Shown: piece by piece, positions 62,101 through 64,000 of the stretch
Layout: every line of letters begins with the position of its first letter
How positions within the stretch are numbered: the stretch's first letter is position 1
IMG/VR virus record: IMGVR_UViG_3300005915_001138
Coordinates: 88,424-152,423 of that record
DNA: 64,000 bases
Source: a virus
Direction: 5' to 3' (one strand)
The notes under the pieces: model-generated
What the model was told of the DNA's origin: nothing
Seen by the model: only the letters and a program-made list of their open reading frames with translations
The model's database searches: none
Made by a program: the position numbers and the translations under genes

Positions 62101-63162
62101 GAGGTGAGTAGGAACTTGATTATCTATTATATCTGCTGGACTTGCCATCTTAACCATAGCAGATCTAATCTGTGGATAGGCTTTTTGTTTTGGTATAAGA
62201 TCTTTAGCATAGTTTTGTATTATTTTTTCTTTATCAGTTGATGTTGCCTTTTTAGAAATAGATTTTGCTTTTTCAATACTACCTGTTACCTTATATGCAA
62301 TCGCAGCAGCTACTATATTCCCAATAGGTTCTTCTTTGGCAGACGGATCAACTTCTAGGTATTCATCTACTGTTTTCTGAACGTTGTCTTTCTCTACATT
62401 TGTAAGTGTTGTGGTAGAGTTTAGATTTTCTACAGTTTTTTGTGAGGTGATCTCAGATTCGACAGCTTCTTCATCATCTTTATCTAGTGATTTAAGTTTC
62501 TTAAGATAGCTTTTAATTCTAGCTAGATTTACTTTCTTATCTTTATCATACAATAATACAAATCTTTTTTCGTCTTGTCCATATATAAATAGTAATAGTT
62601 TATCGAATGGGAGAGATTCTGTTCGGCCACTAATGTATTGAAACAGCATGGCCCATACAGGATATATCCTTCTGCTTAAAAGTTTCTTAGGTATTGGTTT
62701 ATCTATATTGACAGCATATAATATAACTCTTTCGTGTGATTCTGCAGGTACACTATCTAAAGCAGATATTAATTTTTGAATTGATACGTATGCTCTTCCA
62801 GAGTTATATCTAGTAATTTTAAACTTCGCTTGTAGAGCTGCTATATACATACTCATATCAAGATAAAAGTTTTTGTCTGATACTTTTGTATAATCTCCGA
62901 AGTGCCCTTGTGATGGGAACAACTTATGAGACTTGATTATTTTTTTGTATGTAGGAGTCAACCTAATTCGAACCGGCTTCTGAACTATAGGAACATGAAC
63001 GTGCTTAACAAACGCAGGTTTTATTCCCATTAATCTATAGAAGTCAAAGAACAAATCGTTCTCTGGAAAAACTGCTAAGCATACATTTTTTCCTTTAATT
63101 CCCTTCGGCGGAATTATAATACTCGTAACCGGTTTGAATGGTTTTATACTGGCATATTGCAT
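59119..63162 (-). CDS. RNA polymerase beta subunit homologue (1347 aa)
   Basis: A second, larger beta. About 380 N-terminal residues are not beta-like; then HLTENGTFMIYGQENVLINQ (429-448), DDRNGCDKLRIRS (631-643), NPVEELS (699-705), a VHPTYFGCIDPLDTPNG region (731-747), GYNFEDGMVISE (929-940), GDKLNNRHFNKG (1069-1080) with K1071 and K1079, and GGGQKLGEYDMYSLL (1272-1286). The catalytic lysines are kept. There is no beta-prime partner next to it, so that is likely outside the window. AAGGAAGG precedes the ATG. Having two beta genes suggests virion and non-virion polymerases as in phiKZ-type phages (inference). Confidence 0.93.
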   Translation of the reverse strand: MQYASIKPFKPVTSIIIPPKGIKGKNVCLAVFPENDLFFDFYRLMGIKPAFVKHVHVPIVQKPVRIRLTPTYKKIIKSHKLFPSQGHFGDYTKVSDKNFYLDMSMYIAALQAKFKITRYNSGRAYVSIQKLISALDSVPAESHERVILYAVNIDKPIPKKLLSRRIYPVWAMLFQYISGRTESLPFDKLLLFIYGQDEKRFVLLYDKDKKVNLARIKSYLKKLKSLDKDDEEAVESEITSQKTVENLNSTTTLTNVEKDNVQKTVDEYLEVDPSAKEEPIGNIVAAAIAYKVTGSIEKAKSISKKATSTDKEKIIQNYAKDLIPKQKAYPQIRSAMVKMASPADIIDNQVPTHLLEKRKRDFAENLVEDLTDAFKVLENKDMPLKVKDIEVKTMKSPPSDLTPTIKDRYTVTMTDDKGVDQTVYMDLPHLTENGTFMIYGQENVLINQIIPYPIFFLKPYLGRFESSYSTVAIYSKRLKRTSYLMIHIGNYKIPLTMFMAYKYGLKQCLNLFGMKYTLTDKKDGENSLKLHDGTFINFTFEDDILGPEVIESFRFALPSIPEGEDIESSETWQHGLESYTDNRNCVDTMDQIWANIVTPIEIKILKSKGDPTNIRDIIIFIAKEVVRGRVDDRNGCDKLRIRSSELFVALAQKQVLMAYNEYMSKRAGGDTTATLYINPTSVFTDVITSQNVAILENINPVEELSTMTRISPVGIGGVPKSEAFPRQAMNVHPTYFGCIDPLDTPNGPGVGFQQHLTVGATISNVRGQMIVKDRKNVKATEILSVSPALIPFVESNEGARVTMAAGQQKQAVPIKFPENPAVQTGYEACLTPLLSDSFIKKSPVDGEIVDIKDGFILVLDKSGKTHVVGTRPANLKSGGGQDGLSVFHPTVKLKQKVKEGTIIAEGANVKDGLISNGVNMLTGMMPWKGYNFEDGMVISESAAAKFISVHAEHNEALVTPEEDISFIQSIGNTIRKGDILLTYSTAIYDVQANKHIRAENGRVTDIEVYSNVPEDAIPEKLLPAYERFRDQYKTLHGKYPIGHFREKGEKFEGIKVKFIIAQELSIFKGDKLNNRHFNKGVVAIIEKDENMPETPWGDKLEMLYNPLSILNRMITGQLLEMATGLVAKRIADLMEELPRKRFEVIYHKILVLMDGTKGKTYSKRVHQKMSALSDPAYETIRKQVIKNGFVPIICAPFKSPDRKAIEVALKLVGRSARTKLKIAHLGVTTEPVAVGYVYVNKLEHMSEKKIHSRGTGGYNSITFQPTAGKRKGGGQKLGEYDMYSLLGWNCPTLIDEFFGPLSADHATKNQMVSEIHQTGSTEFKTPVHNPVKDLFSQMMTAIHLESE

Positions 63163-63183
63163 TAATTAACCTTCCTTTTATTG

Positions 63184-64000
63184 TTAAAAGTTATATTCAT
63201 ATACTAAATTCCCACAGTCCCAAATACGATCATACCCATTGAGTTGCATATTCTGCCACTCAGTTAACTTAGGATCAAATGATTCTAATAAATTTTTTAA
63301 TTTATGTTTTTGAAATTGAATTCTACTCAATCTAGAATTATAGTTTTTATCTAAGTAAAAATAGTTTGGTGTAGATTTATTTAATTGATTAAAACCGGAA
63401 GAGTTATATAACTTTCCATCACTATAACGTATATCTGCATATGTAATTAAAGAACATATAGAATGATTTTTAATAACATATTTTAGCAACTTACTAAACC
63501 CACCGATAGTATTCGTATTAATTTTATTACAAAATCTTAATATTTCATATTCGTATTTTTTATTAAATCTAGTTTTTCCAATTGTAAGAATGGATACCAA
63601 CTCGTCTTTAAAATATAGACCAACATGTTTTCCATTTATTCTTCCCTGTACATGATTATCATTCAAAAAATCAGTTGCTTCTTTATTATTAATATTTTTT
63701 ATTAAACATTTTCTAGCGTATATTTTTGTCTCAGTCAATCCCAATTTATTTTTAATAATAGATTTAACTATTTCTTGTTTATTAATCCATTCATCTTCAA
63801 ATATATGAATTAATTGAATTCCTTTTTCTTTACACTTCAAATTTTTATCTAGATGATAATTCTTATTTTTCCCATTTAATTCACTATGCCAATATAATCC
63901 ATTAAATTCTATAGCTATATTTTTTTCTGGAATATAAACATCTAATTCAAAAGGAAAAATAATTTTTCTAGTATTAGAGGTGAAATTAATGCTAAGTGTT
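63184..64000 (-). CDS. Free-standing homing endonuclease (Vsr-like, 5' end cut)
   Basis: The frame is open from the right window edge (the TTG at 63840 is not the real start). The added N-terminal part reads LDVYIPEKNIAIEFNGLYWH and the following part IHIFEDEW, the PD-(D/E)xK/Vsr-like pattern of phage homing endonucleases. The C-terminal module has VSILTIGKTRF, ILRFCNKINT, YADIRYSDGKLY and DCGNLVYEY, a typical mobile-endonuclease specificity tail. AT content is very high. It lies next to a polymerase gene, a usual insertion place for such elements. Confidence 0.85.
   Translation of the reverse strand, partial: TLSINFTSNTRKIIFPFELDVYIPEKNIAIEFNGLYWHSELNGKNKNYHLDKNLKCKEKGIQLIHIFEDEWINKQEIVKSIIKNKLGLTETKIYARKCLIKNINNKEATDFLNDNHVQGRINGKHVGLYFKDELVSILTIGKTRFNKKYEYEILRFCNKINTNTIGGFSKLLKYVIKNHSICSLITYADIRYSDGKLYNSSGFNQLNKSTPNYFYLDKNYNSRLSRIQFQKHKLKNLLESFDPKLTEWQNMQLNGYDRIWDCGNLVYEYNF

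Noticed and set aside
1-64000. tRNA genes, rRNA and CRISPR arrays
   Set aside because: No cloverleaf with an anticodon arm and TTC-A box was found in the few gaps, and no array of regularly spaced repeats. The short tandem repeats found lie within genes.

Overview
The window looks like part of the genome of a large AT-rich tailed bacteriophage of the jumbo class. Essentially every supported gene (about 65) is on the minus strand, genes are packed with stop/start overlaps, and virion genes (tape measure, large terminase, putative baseplate hub) sit beside a T4-like replication and repair set (SbcCD, type IIA topoisomerase, UvsW-like helicase, clamp-like protein) and multisubunit RNA polymerase genes. 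Host and species cannot be named from the sequence. No tRNA, rRNA or CRISPR array was recognised.

Region by region, left to right (transcription runs right to left). 1-11 kb: the 3'-truncated tape measure gene, a HELVH-motif protein, terminase, an ambiguous structured region, and small GC-richer genes behind a recurrent AT-rich promoter-like box. 11-16 kb: an AAA ATPase plus a metallopeptidase/VWA-like partner, a methyltransferase-like protein and a phage copy of ribosomal protein bS21. 16-24 kb: RNA polymerase beta (1005 aa) and beta-prime (932 aa) with a DnaJ-type zinc protein. 24-32.5 kb: the most unusual block. An E2-like, an E1-like, a JAMM/JAB-like protein and a class II glutamine amidotransferase fused to a QueC-like domain are joined by TAATG overlaps, with a second E1-like and a second E2-like gene just downstream. 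33-40 kb: SbcC/SbcD, a GP88-like protein and hypotheticals. 40-47 kb: an RNA repair block with a Hen1 methyltransferase fused to a Pnkp-type RNA ligase, HD-Pnk, a minimal nucleotidyltransferase and a NADAR-family protein. 47-57 kb: clamp-like protein, helicase interrupted by an intein, QueD, topoisomerase II subunits and an SSB-like protein. 57-64 kb: a small membrane-type protein behind another promoter-like box, a second RNA polymerase beta (1347 aa) and a homing endonuclease cut by the window edge.

Inferred working together: the polymerase would read phage promoters, and the box at 9324, 11124, 33736 and 57553 is the best candidate for one class. SbcCD, topoisomerase, helicase, clamp and SSB-like protein would serve replication and recombination. 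Hen1-ligase and HD-Pnk would heal, seal and 2'-O-methylate cleaved RNA, probably tRNA cut by host nucleases. QueD and the QueC-like enzyme point to 7-deazaguanine chemistry. The coupling of the QueC-like enzyme with ubiquitin-type E1/E2/JAB proteins suggests a protein- or small-molecule-conjugation pathway that is the best candidate here for an undescribed system.
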